This document shows, one piece after another, positions 1 to 7,947 of a stretch of 64,000 nt of DNA. Origin of the DNA: UBA964 sp037444685 (lineage in GTDB: Bacteria > Pseudomonadota > Gammaproteobacteria > Steroidobacterales > Steroidobacteraceae); the NCBI GenBank assembly GCA_037444685.1, contig JBBILX010000010.1, positions 62,001 to 126,000 on the forward strand. The letters run 5' to 3'. The notes beneath the pieces are model-generated. The model saw only the letters and a program-made list of their open reading frames with translations, ran no database searches and was not told where the DNA came from. A program made the position numbers and the translations under genes. The stretch's first letter is position 1; every line of letters begins with the position of its first letter.

Positions 1-8
1 GCCAATGC

Positions 9-626
9 TCAGCTTCCACTGCGCTGCGCGGCGCGGGCCGGCGCACGGCGCCGTCGCGACCGGCGGCCCCGCTGGCCCGCCCGCGACGCTGCCGCCGTTC
101 CCGCGACGACGCTCGACCACCAGTCGGGATACGGCGGCAAGTGCCCGCCGAACGCGATGCGCCCAAGCTCGTGCAGCGCCCGCCCATACACGCCGCGCTT
201 GAACTCGATCACCTCGCGCATCGGCTCCCAGAATTCGGCCCAGCGCCAGCGGTCGAATTCCGGAAGCGACGTCTGATCAAACCGAAATGCCAGATCCGCG
301 CGGACGGGCCGGAGCAGAAACCAGCGCTGCTTCTGGCCGATGCAGACGGGCGACCGGTCGCGTCGCACGAAGCGCGGCGGCAGGCGATAGCGGAGCCACC
401 CCGAAGTGGCGCCGATGAGCCGCACGTCCTCCGGCGCCAGTCCGATCTCTTCACGCAGCTCCCGGTACAGGGCCTCCCGCGGCGACTCGCCGACCTGGAT
501 TCCTCCCTGCGGAAACTGCCAGCCGCGCCCACCGGACCGACGACCGAGGAAAACCCGCCCGTCCTCATGCATCAGCACGATGCCGACGTTGGCGCGATAG
601 CCTTGCGCATCGATCAGGTCCGTCAC
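9..626 (-). CDS. rppH: RNA pyrophosphohydrolase RppH
   Basis: Nudix hydrolase that converts the 5' triphosphate of mRNA to a monophosphate and so triggers RNase E decay. From a GTG at 626 the protein is 205 residues. GWQFPQGG precedes the Nudix box at residues 41-63 (GGIQVGE, then REL-EE-G). The GTG is chosen because the conserved family start (GYRANVG) follows within ten codons and a promoter -10 sits seven bases before it; longer in-frame starts only add unconserved Arg-rich sequence. The catalytic body ends near residue 165, and the last 35 or so residues are an Arg-rich tail (RGRRSRRRR) that makes the protein longer than the 176-residue E. coli enzyme. The tail may bind RNA or may simply be disordered. 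Divergent from btuC. Confidence 0.93.
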   Translation of the reverse strand: MTDLIDAQGYRANVGIVLMHEDGRVFLGRRSGGRGWQFPQGGIQVGESPREALYRELREEIGLAPEDVRLIGATSGWLRYRLPPRFVRRDRSPVCIGQKQRWFLLRPVRADLAFRFDQTSLPEFDRWRWAEFWEPMREVIEFKRGVYGRALHELGRIAFGGHLPPYPDWWSSVVAGTAAASRAGQRGRRSRRRRAPARAAQRSGS

Positions 627-632
627 GGGGGC

Positions 633-661
633 AGTATCGCCACCCCCGCAGACAGGGACAA
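633..661 (-). promoter_or_regulatory. Candidate leaderless promoter of rppH
   Basis: On the minus strand TTGTCC (661-656) and GATACT (638-633) are 17 bases apart, each matching 4 of 6 bases of the sigma-70 consensus. The first transcribed base would be 626, the G of the rppH GTG. Inferred from spacing only. Confidence 0.45.
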
Positions 662-686
662 GCCGATGGTGCTCGCGCACGCGCCC

Positions 687-715
687 ATGACAGGCGCGCC
701 GGCGGCGAATAGGCT
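687..715 (+). promoter_or_regulatory. Candidate leaderless promoter of btuC
   Basis: ATGACA (687-692, 5 of 6 to the -35 consensus) and TAGGCT (710-715, only T, A and final T matching the -10) have a 17-base spacer. Transcription would begin at 722, the A of the btuC ATG. This leaves no room for a cobalamin riboswitch in the leader. Confidence 0.4.
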
Positions 716-721
716 GCGGGC

Positions 722-1693
722 ATGTCGACTGTCTCCATCTGGCGTCGGTTTGCAGGTCTCGGCGTGCTCTGCGCGGCTGTTCTGCTGGTCGCGCTGCTGT
801 CGGGGTCGGCCGAGATCTCGATCGCCGACTTGTGGCGGATGGCGCTCGGCGGCGGCGGCGAGATCGCACGAACGGTAGTCATCGAACTGCGCCTGCCGCG
901 CATCGTCACGGCGTTCGCGGTCGGTGCGCTGCTCGCGCTCGCTGGCGTGCTGCTGCAGGCCTTGTTCCGCAATCCGCTCGCCGATCCCTACGTGCTCGGG
1001 GTCTCCGGCGGCGCGGCCGTCGCGGCCCTGCTCGCGCTCGCCGCGGGCGCCGGGCTGCTGCTGACGCAGGCCGCGGCGGCACTAGGCGCCGCCGCGGCCG
1101 TCGCGCTGGTCTGGTGGCTCGGGTCGGGCGGCGGACCGACCCGACTGCTGCTGACCGGGGTCGTCGTCGCCGCAGTCTGCAGCGCCATCGTCACGATGAT
1201 CCTTGCGCTGGCCAGCGCCGAGACGCTGCGCGGCATGCTGTTCTGGCTCGCCGGCGACCTGAGCTGGTCGGCGCAATCGCGTCCGGTGCTCGCGCTCGCG
1301 CTGACGGGCGCGATGCTGGTCACACTGATGGCCCGCCCGCTCGACGCGCTGGCCGCGGGCGAATTGCGCTCGCAGAGCATCGGTCTCGATCAGCGCCGCG
1401 CCCGCCCCGCGGTCGTCGCCGCTTCGGCCGTGCTCGCGGGGGCGGCCGTCGCGAGCGCAGGGACCATCGGCTTCGTCGGGCTGCTCGCGCCGCACGCTGC
1501 ACGGCTGCTGTTCCGCAGCGGCGCGCACCGCGTCGTGGCACCGGGCGCAGCGCTGCTCGGCGGCCTGCTGGTCGCGGTCGCCGACACGCTTGCGCGCACG
1601 CTGCTCGAGCCACGCCAACTGCCGGTTGGCGCGCTGATGGCGCTGATCGGCGCGCCGGCCTTCCTGTCGCTGCTCAGGCGCGCCGGTCAGTGA
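722..1693 (+). CDS. btuC: BtuC-type (FecCD family) ABC transporter permease
   Basis: Inner-membrane permease of the FecCD/BtuC family, 323 residues and almost wholly hydrophobic, with the N-terminal helix (LGVLCAAVLLVALLSG) and the family signature RLPRIVTAFAVGALLALAG followed by LFRNPLADPYVLGVSGGA. The family takes up cobalamin, haem or ferric siderophores. Cobalamin is the likely substrate because a matching ATPase (3554) and a cob(I)alamin adenosyltransferase (5160) lie close by on the same strand. The gene stands alone: the convergent tyrA overlaps its last 20 bases, and the ATPase is separated by tyrA and pdxH. No periplasmic binding protein (BtuF) is in the window. Iron-siderophore transport cannot be excluded from this sequence alone. 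Confidence 0.8.
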   Translation: MSTVSIWRRFAGLGVLCAAVLLVALLSGSAEISIADLWRMALGGGGEIARTVVIELRLPRIVTAFAVGALLALAGVLLQALFRNPLADPYVLGVSGGAAVAALLALAAGAGLLLTQAAAALGAAAAVALVWWLGSGGGPTRLLLTGVVVAAVCSAIVTMILALASAETLRGMLFWLAGDLSWSAQSRPVLALALTGAMLVTLMARPLDALAAGELRSQSIGLDQRRARPAVVAASAVLAGAAVASAGTIGFVGLLAPHAARLLFRSGAHRVVAPGAALLGGLLVAVADTLARTLLEPRQLPVGALMALIGAPAFLSLLRRAGQ

Positions 1694-2786
1694 GGCTGCG
1701 CCGGTCCTCGAGGTACTCGCGGCCGCGCGTCATCAGCGCCGTGAAGGCCGCCCGGTCACGCTCGAGGACGGCGGAGCGCAGACGCTCCACGGCCTTGGCG
1801 AGAGCCTCGAGCGACTCGGCACCGTAATCGTTCAGGCTCTGGATCTCGAAGTACAGATCCGGGCTCTCCTGGGCAACGCGCGCCGCGACGTCGAGCTGGG
1901 CGTCGAAGGTCGTACTCGACAGCTGTGCGAGGCGGGGCGCAGCCTCGCCGCTGTCGGCGAGCGCAGTAAAGAACGCGATGTTGAGGGCGTGCGAGAGTCC
2001 GAGCACGTAGGCGATCAGCCGGTCGTGGTCGTCGAGGCTCATCACGACCTGCTCGACCATCGTCGGCGCGAACAGCTCGCGAGCGCGCTCGAGCGCCTCG
2101 GCATGACCGAGATCGACGAAAATCACGTGGCGGCCCGAGAGCAGCTCGGTGTCCGGACCGAACATCGGGTGCACGGACGCGACGCGGCAGCCCACGGACT
2201 TGAGCGTCATGAGCCCGCCGCGCAGCGGCGACTTCAGCGAGCCGATGTCGAAGATCACGCCGCGCGGGCGACGCAGCGCAAGCTCGCGCAGCGTCCGGTC
2301 GGTGCTGCCGAGCGGCGTCGCGACGACGATGAAGTCCTGCCCAAGATCGGCCGTGCGCAGGTGGCCCGCATCGGTCGCGCCCGGCGGCACGCCACCCGGA
2401 TCGCTGACCTCGACGGCGAAACCCTGCGAGCCGAGGAAGTCGACGAACCAGCGGCCCATCTTGCCGGCTCCGCCGATGACCAGTGCACGCCGGCCGGTGC
2501 CGGCGCCATGGGCGACGACGCTCGCCTGCTCCTGGGTCGTCAGCGACGAACGGATCAGCATCCGCATCAGCGATTCGGCGACCTTTGGCGGGACGCCTGC
2601 GCGTTCGGCTGCGGCGCGCGCCGCGAGGATCACTTCGCGCTCGCGCTGGTAGTCGCGTGTCGCGCGCCCGGTCGCGCGCTTGACGCGTGCGATCTCGCGA
2701 CTCTTCTCCTGTCGTTCCGCGATGAGCTCAATCAACTTCGCGTCGATCTCGTCGAGACGCTGCCGCAGTTCGTCGAGGCTGGCCAT
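1674..2786 (-). CDS. tyrA: Bifunctional chorismate mutase / prephenate dehydrogenase (T-protein)
   Basis: Cytosolic enzyme of tyrosine synthesis: chorismate to prephenate, then NAD-dependent oxidative decarboxylation to 4-hydroxyphenylpyruvate. The protein is 370 residues, as expected for a T-protein. An AroQ-type chorismate mutase domain (LDELRQRLDEIDAKLIELI) covers roughly residues 1-90. It is followed by a dehydrogenase domain with the dinucleotide-binding loop VIGGAGKMG near residue 104 and the prephenate-site stretch SVHPMFGPD. Starts divergently from pdxH with a 60-base gap, and its end overlaps btuC in convergent orientation. Likely inhibited by tyrosine, as in the family. Confidence 0.95.
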   Translation of the reverse strand: MASLDELRQRLDEIDAKLIELIAERQEKSREIARVKRATGRATRDYQREREVILAARAAAERAGVPPKVAESLMRMLIRSSLTTQEQASVVAHGAGTGRRALVIGGAGKMGRWFVDFLGSQGFAVEVSDPGGVPPGATDAGHLRTADLGQDFIVVATPLGSTDRTLRELALRRPRGVIFDIGSLKSPLRGGLMTLKSVGCRVASVHPMFGPDTELLSGRHVIFVDLGHAEALERARELFAPTMVEQVVMSLDDHDRLIAYVLGLSHALNIAFFTALADSGEAAPRLAQLSSTTFDAQLDVAARVAQESPDLYFEIQSLNDYGAESLEALAKAVERLRSAVLERDRAAFTALMTRGREYLEDRRSLTDRRA

Positions 2787-2810
2787 ATGGGCGCGTCACC
2801 CTAGCGATCC

Positions 2811-2840
2811 ATGGCAGCGTCCGCAAGCGGACGCTAACAT
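2811..2840 (+). promoter_or_regulatory. Candidate leaderless promoter of pdxH
   Basis: ATGGCA (2811-2816) and TAACAT (2835-2840) are separated by 18 bases. The predicted first transcribed base is 2847, the A of the pdxH ATG. The -35 match is modest (4 of 6). Confidence 0.35.
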
Positions 2841-2846
2841 CGCGCC

Positions 2847-3542
2847 ATGCCACTGCCCCGCCAGACACTGCCGACACCGTTGCCGGCCGAACCGCTGGCC
2901 CTGGCCGCCGACTGGCTCGAACGTGCGACGCGGCTCGGCGCGCAGCCCAATCCCAACGCGATGACCCTCGCGACGGTCGGCAGCGACGGTCAGCCTTCGG
3001 CCCGCATCGTCCTGTGCAAGGAGATCCTGCCGCAGCCCGGGCTGCTGTCGTTCTACACCAACTACGAATCGCAGAAGGGCCGCGAACTCGCCGACAACCC
3101 GCGCGCTGCCGTCGTGTTCCACTGGGACCACCTGCATCTGCAGGTCCGCATCGAGGGGCGGGTCGTGCGCTCGCCGGCCGAGGACAGTGACGCCTACTTC
3201 GCCTCGAGGCCCTGGCAGCGCCGGATCGGCGCCTGGGCCAGTCAGCAGAGCCGCCCGGTTGCCGACCGGACTGCGCTCGAGGCGGCGGTGCGCGAAGTCG
3301 CCGCCCGCTTCGGCGCACCGGTCCCCGGTCCCGAGGACGACCCGGAGCAGGACCGGGTCGCGGCCACGCTGCGCATTCCGCGCCCGCCGTTCTGGGGCGG
3401 CTACCAGCTCTGGGCCTCGGCGGTCGAACTGTGGGTGGAAGGCGAATCACGAATCCACGACCGCGCGCGCTGGACCCGCGCACTCGGCCCGTCCACGCCT
3501 TTCTCGCCGGGCCCCTGGAGCGTCACCCGGCTGCAGCCTTGA
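2847..3542 (+). CDS. pdxH: Pyridoxamine/pyridoxine 5'-phosphate oxidase
   Basis: FMN-dependent oxidase making pyridoxal 5'-phosphate, the last step of vitamin B6 synthesis and salvage. The 231-residue protein shows the family blocks in order: NPNAMTLATV, SARIVLCKE, FYTNYESQKGREL (FMN binding), VVFHWDHLHLQVRIEG, and the C-terminal IPRPPFWGGYQLW and RLQP. Length is close to the 218-residue E. coli enzyme. The btuD gene starts 11 bases after its stop on the same strand, so the two are probably cotranscribed. The product cofactor is used by BioA and bound by YggS in this window. Confidence 0.95.
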   Translation: MPLPRQTLPTPLPAEPLALAADWLERATRLGAQPNPNAMTLATVGSDGQPSARIVLCKEILPQPGLLSFYTNYESQKGRELADNPRAAVVFHWDHLHLQVRIEGRVVRSPAEDSDAYFASRPWQRRIGAWASQQSRPVADRTALEAAVREVAARFGAPVPGPEDDPEQDRVAATLRIPRPPFWGGYQLWASAVELWVEGESRIHDRARWTRALGPSTPFSPGPWSVTRLQP

Positions 3543-3553
3543 CCGGGCCGGCT

Positions 3554-4321
3554 ATGGCGCCGCTGCTCGAGGCGCGCGGACTTCGCGTCGTCGCCGGATC
3601 CCGCACGCTGATCAGCGCGCTCGATCTGGCGGTCGCCGCGGGCAGCTTCGTCGCAGTACTCGGTCGCAACGGCACCGGCAAGACGCTGCTGCTGCACACG
3701 CTCGCCGGATTACGCGCGCCGGCGGCCGGCGACCTGCGACTCGGTGGCGTCGCCATCGCCGGACTCGGCCGCCGCGAGATCGCACGCCGCCTGGCGCTGC
3801 TGCCGCAGGACAGCGAGGCAGGCCAGGCCACAACGGTGGCCGAGATGGTCATGCTCGGCCGCTATGCGCACCTGCCGCTCTGGGGCGCGCATACCGACGG
3901 CGACCGCGCCGCCGTAGGCGCGGCGCTGCTCGCGGCGGACCTCGCGAGCCTGGCCGGTCGCGCTGCCCACACGCTGTCGGGCGGGGAACTGCGCCGCACC
4001 GCGATGGCCTGCGTGCTCGCGCAGCAGGCGCCGCTGATGCTGCTCGACGAACCGACCAACCATCTGGACCCGCACCATGCACTGCAGCTGCTCGGCGCCT
4101 TCGCGGCGCGCGTCGCCTCCGGCGCAGCCGTGGTCGCGACGCTGCACGATCCGACACTGGCGGCCCGGTTCGCCACCCACGCGCTGCTGCTGCATGGCGA
4201 CGGCCGGACGCTGCACGGTCCCTGCGAGGAAGTCCTCGACGCGGCGTCCCTGACCGCCCTGTATGGCACGCCGGTCAGCGAGCTGCGCGACGGCTCCCGG
4301 CGCGTATTCGTGGCAAGCTGA
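3554..4321 (+). CDS. btuD: BtuD-type ABC transporter ATP-binding protein
   Basis: ATPase subunit expected to pair with the FecCD/BtuC-type permease at 722. The ATG at 3554 gives 255 residues, and the codons before it belong to the end of pdxH. Visible motifs: Walker A GRNGTGKT, Q-loop LLPQD, signature LSGGELRR, Walker B LMLLDEPTNHLD and a switch His in ATLHDPTLA. These fit the cobalamin/siderophore importer subclass. It is 11 bases behind pdxH, and its stop directly abuts the convergent HisN-like gene. Separation of permease and ATPase genes is unusual for this transporter class. Substrate assignment to cobalamin rests on the neighbouring adenosyltransferase. Confidence 0.8.
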   Translation: MAPLLEARGLRVVAGSRTLISALDLAVAAGSFVAVLGRNGTGKTLLLHTLAGLRAPAAGDLRLGGVAIAGLGRREIARRLALLPQDSEAGQATTVAEMVMLGRYAHLPLWGAHTDGDRAAVGAALLAADLASLAGRAAHTLSGGELRRTAMACVLAQQAPLMLLDEPTNHLDPHHALQLLGAFAARVASGAAVVATLHDPTLAARFATHALLLHGDGRTLHGPCEEVLDAASLTALYGTPVSELRDGSRRVFVAS

Positions 4322-5092
4322 TCAACCGCGGAAATCGATGGCCTCGCGCACCGGCTCGTGCAGAGGACCATTGCTGGCGAGCACGGTCGTCGTCGTGAGC
4401 CCGACCGGCCCACCGGCGAGGTCCGTGAAGTGCCCGCCCGCCTCCTCGACGATGACGACGAGCGCGGCGATGTCGAGGATGTTGACGTCCGACTCGATCA
4501 CGACGTCCAGCGCCCCGCGCGCGAGCAGGTGATAGTGCACGAAATCGCCGTAGCCGCGGATCCGGCTGACGCGCGGGATCAGCGCTCCGAGACGAGCCCA
4601 CTGCGCCGAGCGCGCCAGGGTCTTGAGATTGCCCGTCGAGACGATCGCCTCCTCGAGCACCGCGACGCGCGAGGTCGCCACCCTGCGCCCGTCCAGATAG
4701 GCGCCGCTGCCGCGCTCGGCCCAGGCGAGTTCGCCATAGGCGGGCGCCGACGAGACGCCGAGCACGAGCCGCCCGGCGCGCAGGAGTGCGATCTGCGTCG
4801 AGAAGAATGCGCAATCGCGGATGAACGACTTGGTGCCGTCGATCGGATCGACGAGCCAGACGGATTCCGCACCGAGGTCATGCTGGCCGGTTTCCTCGCC
4901 GTAGAAGCCGTAGCCCGGGAAGCGGCTCTCGAGCACTTCGCGGATCGCCCGCTCGGCGCGCACGTCCGCCTCCGTGACGGGGGATCGATCGGCCTTGATC
5001 TCGACGGCGAGGTTGCGCTGATAGAGCGCATTGATGACGCGGGCGGCGGCCTGCGCCGCGTCGAGCGCTGCCTGCAACTCGGGGGACGGCAT
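4322..5092 (-). CDS. Inositol-monophosphatase-family phosphatase, HisN-like
   Basis: Mg-dependent phosphatase of the IMPase fold, 256 residues. Metal-site motifs are intact: GEETG near residue 70, WLVDPIDGTKSFI near residues 80-95 and the C-terminal WD-equivalent NILDIAALVVIVEEAGG. The GYGDFVHYHLLARG segment and the DIAALVPI-type ending resemble histidinol-phosphatases (HisN) more than inositol phosphatases or CysQ, but these families are hard to separate by eye. No other histidine genes are nearby. Divergent from the adenosyltransferase gene with 67 bases between, and its end touches btuD. Confidence 0.8.
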   Translation of the reverse strand: MPSPELQAALDAAQAAARVINALYQRNLAVEIKADRSPVTEADVRAERAIREVLESRFPGYGFYGEETGQHDLGAESVWLVDPIDGTKSFIRDCAFFSTQIALLRAGRLVLGVSSAPAYGELAWAERGSGAYLDGRRVATSRVAVLEEAIVSTGNLKTLARSAQWARLGALIPRVSRIRGYGDFVHYHLLARGALDVVIESDVNILDIAALVVIVEEAGGHFTDLAGGPVGLTTTTVLASNGPLHEPVREAIDFRG

Positions 5093-5159
5093 GGCGGCGC
5101 AGCGTGCAGTGGGCCAGCTTTCGTGTCAATGACCGACCCGGCTGGTACAGTGATGCGCC

Positions 5160-5720
5160 ATGGGCAATCGACTCAGCAGGATCTACACGCGCACTGGCGA
5201 CGACGGGACGACGGGGCTCGGTGACGGCAGCCGCGTGGCCAAGCACGACGCGCGCGTCGAAGCCTATGGCACGGTCGACGAGGCCAACAGCTGTATCGGC
5301 ATGGTGCTGGCCGTCCCGGGTGTTCCGACGCCGGTCCGGGACTGCCTGACCGAAGTCCAGCACGACCTGTTCGACCTCGGTGGCGAGCTGTGCATTCCCG
5401 GGCACAGGATGATCTCGGTCGAGAGAATCGACGCGCTCGAGAAGGCGCTCGACTCCTTCAACGAGACTCTGCCGCCGCTCAAGGATTTCATCCTTCCCGG
5501 CGGCGGCCCGGCCGCCGCCGCCTGCCACCTCGCGCGCACGGTCGTGCGCCGCGCCGAACGGCGCGTGTGGTCGCTGTCGGAACGCGCCGAGGTCGCGGTC
5601 GAAGTGCCACGCTACCTCAACAGGCTCTCGGACCTGCTGTTCGTGCTCGCGCGCGTGCTCGCGCGTCATGAGAACGGGACGGAGATCCTCTGGCGCCACG
5701 ACCGCCGACTAGGCGGCTGA
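5160..5720 (+). CDS. pduO: PduO-type ATP:cob(I)alamin adenosyltransferase
   Basis: Transfers the adenosyl group of ATP to cob(I)alamin, producing coenzyme B12. The 186-residue protein carries the PduO/MMAB signature set: IYTRTGDDGTTGL (ATP binding) at residues 8-20, EAYGTVDEANS near 38, then the helical core with FILPGG and the ARTVVRRAER stretch, and RYLNRLSDLLFVLAR near the C terminus. Together with the BtuC and BtuD genes it indicates scavenging and activation of external cobalamin. A possible promoter (GTGTCA, 17 bases, TACAGT at 5146-5151) would start transcription about two bases before the ATG. Confidence 0.93.
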   Translation: MGNRLSRIYTRTGDDGTTGLGDGSRVAKHDARVEAYGTVDEANSCIGMVLAVPGVPTPVRDCLTEVQHDLFDLGGELCIPGHRMISVERIDALEKALDSFNETLPPLKDFILPGGGPAAAACHLARTVVRRAERRVWSLSERAEVAVEVPRYLNRLSDLLFVLARVLARHENGTEILWRHDRRLGG

Positions 5721-5841
5721 ACGATGCGGTCAGCCGGCAGCCGTACCGGTCGCGCGGGGGTCGCACGCTGGCCGCGTCGACCGATCGGCGCTATGTTCAC
5801 CGGCCAACCGCCACATGAGTCGCAGCCGAACAGGAGCATTC

Positions 5842-6459
5842 ATGAAAGAGAGCGCCGCCTATCCCGCCTACATCGGCATCTCGGACGTCCGGACCCGTTC
5901 GTATGAACAGATGCGCGTCGAGGCATTCTTCGAGGGCCAGCCGTCGCTGATGTTCGACGAGCCCGAGGGGTTCGACATCGGCGATCCACCCGAGCTGCGC
6001 GGCCGCTCGCGGGGCTGGACCCCGGTCCATGCCCAGCTCGCCGCGCTCGCCGGCTGCACGTCGATCACGATCGCCGTCGTCGCGCGTGATCAGAAGTTCC
6101 GACACAACGGGCTCGAGACGCGGCTGCGCTCCCTCATCGACATCCGCGGCTTCTTCTTTGACCTGCACCGCCAGCCGAAATACGAGCAGCTCAACTTCGA
6201 TCTCGTGATCGACACGCGCGAGAGTGTGGCCCGCATCCGCGCGCTCGCTCAGGAAACACACCGGCGATGCCCGCAGCTCGGGCTGTTCCGCCTCGCCGGG
6301 ATCCCGATGCGCGTAACCTGGTATCGGCAGGGCTCCACCCGCCCGCTGTTCGAGGAGCGCTTCTCGCTGCGACGCGGACGTACGCCGGAGGAGCGGCTGA
6401 TCGCGCAGCAGGCACGCCTCGCCGCCCGCGCGACCAGGCGCAAACGCGGTCGCGGCTGA
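5842..6459 (+). CDS. OsmC-family protein
   Basis: 205-residue protein of the OsmC/Ohr fold. Both family cysteines are visible, in LAGCTSITI and HRRCPQLG, consistent with peroxide reduction or a thiol-dependent role. It differs from compact OsmC (about 140 residues) by an N-terminal extension and a basic C-terminal tail (ARATRRKRGRG). The ATG at 5842 is chosen because CAGGAG lies at 5831-5836 and the in-frame start upstream adds only nine residues. It follows the adenosyltransferase by 121 bases. The physiological peroxide substrate cannot be told from sequence. Confidence 0.7.
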   Translation: MKESAAYPAYIGISDVRTRSYEQMRVEAFFEGQPSLMFDEPEGFDIGDPPELRGRSRGWTPVHAQLAALAGCTSITIAVVARDQKFRHNGLETRLRSLIDIRGFFFDLHRQPKYEQLNFDLVIDTRESVARIRALAQETHRRCPQLGLFRLAGIPMRVTWYRQGSTRPLFEERFSLRRGRTPEERLIAQQARLAARATRRKRGRG

Positions 6460-6495
6460 CGCGCGGTCCCCCGCGCCGGCGCGCTCGCGCCGCGG

Positions 6496-7947
6496 TCAGG
6501 CCTTCAGCAGCACGCTCTCGTCGACCTCGCTGCGGATCTGCGTCGAGAGCACCAGCGCAATACCGACCATCACGGCGAGCGCCGCGAACGCCACCTGGTA
6601 GCTGCCATAGGCATCGAACAGCATGCCCGTCACCCAGCTGCCGAGACCGGCCCCGACCGACTCGAGCAGGCTCACCGTGCCGTTGATGCGGCCGATCTCC
6701 CGCAGGCCGAAGTTGTTGACAGCCAGCATGTTGTAGAGCGTGAACAGACCGCCCCAGCCAACGGCAATGGTGATCGCGGCGGGGAACAGCCACTCCGCGC
6801 GCATCGACGCCAGGCCGATCACGCCGACGAGCATGATCGCGAAGCAGCCGGTGAAGACCTTGTGACGATCGATCAGATCGGCGACGAAGCCGCTGGCGAG
6901 CTTCGAGAACATCGCGACCATGCTGAACACCAGCATCAGCTTGCCGGCCTCCTTGAGCGGCATGCCAAAGCCGACATTGGCGTGCAGCACGGCGTGCTGG
7001 ACGAAGCTGAAGATCGAGAAGTAGGTCAGGAACCCGGAGGAAGCGATCATCCAGAAGGTCCTGGTCCGCACCGCCTCGCGGTAGGTCAGGCCGTGCTGCT
7101 TGAGATCGCCGATTGCCTCGTTCTGACCGAGTGCGGTCATGCCCGCGTGCCGCGGCGTTCCCTTGATGAACAGCCAGACGAACAGGAACAGCACTACCGG
7201 CATCGCGGCATTGATGAGGTACGACTGGCGCCAGCCGTAGGAGGCGATCAGATCGGGGTTGAAGTAGGGCAGGATGGCGCTGCCGAGACTGGTGCCCACG
7301 AGCGCGATACCGATCGCGAGTCCGCGATGACGCACGAACCAGCTCGAGACGAGGAAGATGATGACCATGGAGCCCGCCGTCGACAGGACGAGCGCGAATA
7401 GCAGGTGGATCATATAGACCTGCTTGAGTGCCTGACCCATCCAGCTCTGCCAATAGAGGAGGAGCGCGGCGAGCGCGATCAGCACCGCAACGCCGCCTGC
7501 AGCGGCCGCCGTCCAGCGCAACCACTGGCGTAGCGCCAGGCTGATGAAATAGCAGATGCCGCCGATGGTCACCACGGCGATCACCTCGAGTACGAGGACC
7601 GGGCCGGCGTTGGTGATGGTGCTGTAGCCGACGTACCCGAGCGTCAGCAGCGCGAACCCGGTCATCATCAGGTATTTCGGATTGACGCGGTCGATGAGTA
7701 CGCCTGCGATTGGCGCGATGAGGCCGGCGACGACGAGGTTCAGTGTGTCGCGGAACTTGAAGTCGCCGCGGCTCCAGCCGAATTCCTTGAGAAGGTCGGG
7801 ATCGAAGATTGTGATGCCGGTCGCGGTCATCCCGTTCGAGACGAACAGGGTCAGCATGCCGGTGAAGGCCACCAGCCAGGGGTAGAGTCCCGGCTCGCGC
7901 AGCGTGGTCGCGCGCGGCGCTGGAGCCGCATCCGTGGTCGTGCTCAT
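6496..7947 (-). CDS. Major facilitator superfamily transporter
   Basis: Integral membrane carrier of 483 residues with about 12 hydrophobic helices, split by a central hydrophilic loop (RHAGMTALGQNEAIGDLKQHG). The MFS loop motif appears as GVLIDRVNPKYLM, with a second-half copy GFVADLIDRHKV. The overall character (GSYQVAFAALAVM near the end) resembles oxalate/formate and monocarboxylate carriers, but the substrate is not recognisable. Its ATG overlaps the ampD stop (ATGA at 7947-7944), so it is translationally coupled to ampD. A role in importing a cell-wall recycling product is a speculative reading of this coupling. Confidence 0.85.
   Translation of the reverse strand: MSTTTDAAPAPRATTLREPGLYPWLVAFTGMLTLFVSNGMTATGITIFDPDLLKEFGWSRGDFKFRDTLNLVVAGLIAPIAGVLIDRVNPKYLMMTGFALLTLGYVGYSTITNAGPVLVLEVIAVVTIGGICYFISLALRQWLRWTAAAAGGVAVLIALAALLLYWQSWMGQALKQVYMIHLLFALVLSTAGSMVIIFLVSSWFVRHRGLAIGIALVGTSLGSAILPYFNPDLIASYGWRQSYLINAAMPVVLFLFVWLFIKGTPRHAGMTALGQNEAIGDLKQHGLTYREAVRTRTFWMIASSGFLTYFSIFSFVQHAVLHANVGFGMPLKEAGKLMLVFSMVAMFSKLASGFVADLIDRHKVFTGCFAIMLVGVIGLASMRAEWLFPAAITIAVGWGGLFTLYNMLAVNNFGLREIGRINGTVSLLESVGAGLGSWVTGMLFDAYGSYQVAFAALAVMVGIALVLSTQIRSEVDESVLLKA

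Noticed and set aside
627..721. Possible cobalamin riboswitch before the BtuC-like gene (CCCCGCAGACAGGG and GACAGGCGCGCCGGC)
   Set aside because: The B12-box match is only about 9 of 16 bases, and the promoter geometry puts the transcript start at the ATG, so no leader would exist.
141..878. Long plus-strand open frames opposite rppH and many similar frames elsewhere
   Set aside because: They are antisense shadows of recognised genes, rich in Arg/Ala/Pro with no family motifs, as expected in very GC-rich DNA.
6191..7525. 444-residue frame overlapping the MFS gene in another frame
   Set aside because: Repetitive Arg-rich shadow; the 483-residue frame has 12 membrane helices and MFS motifs.
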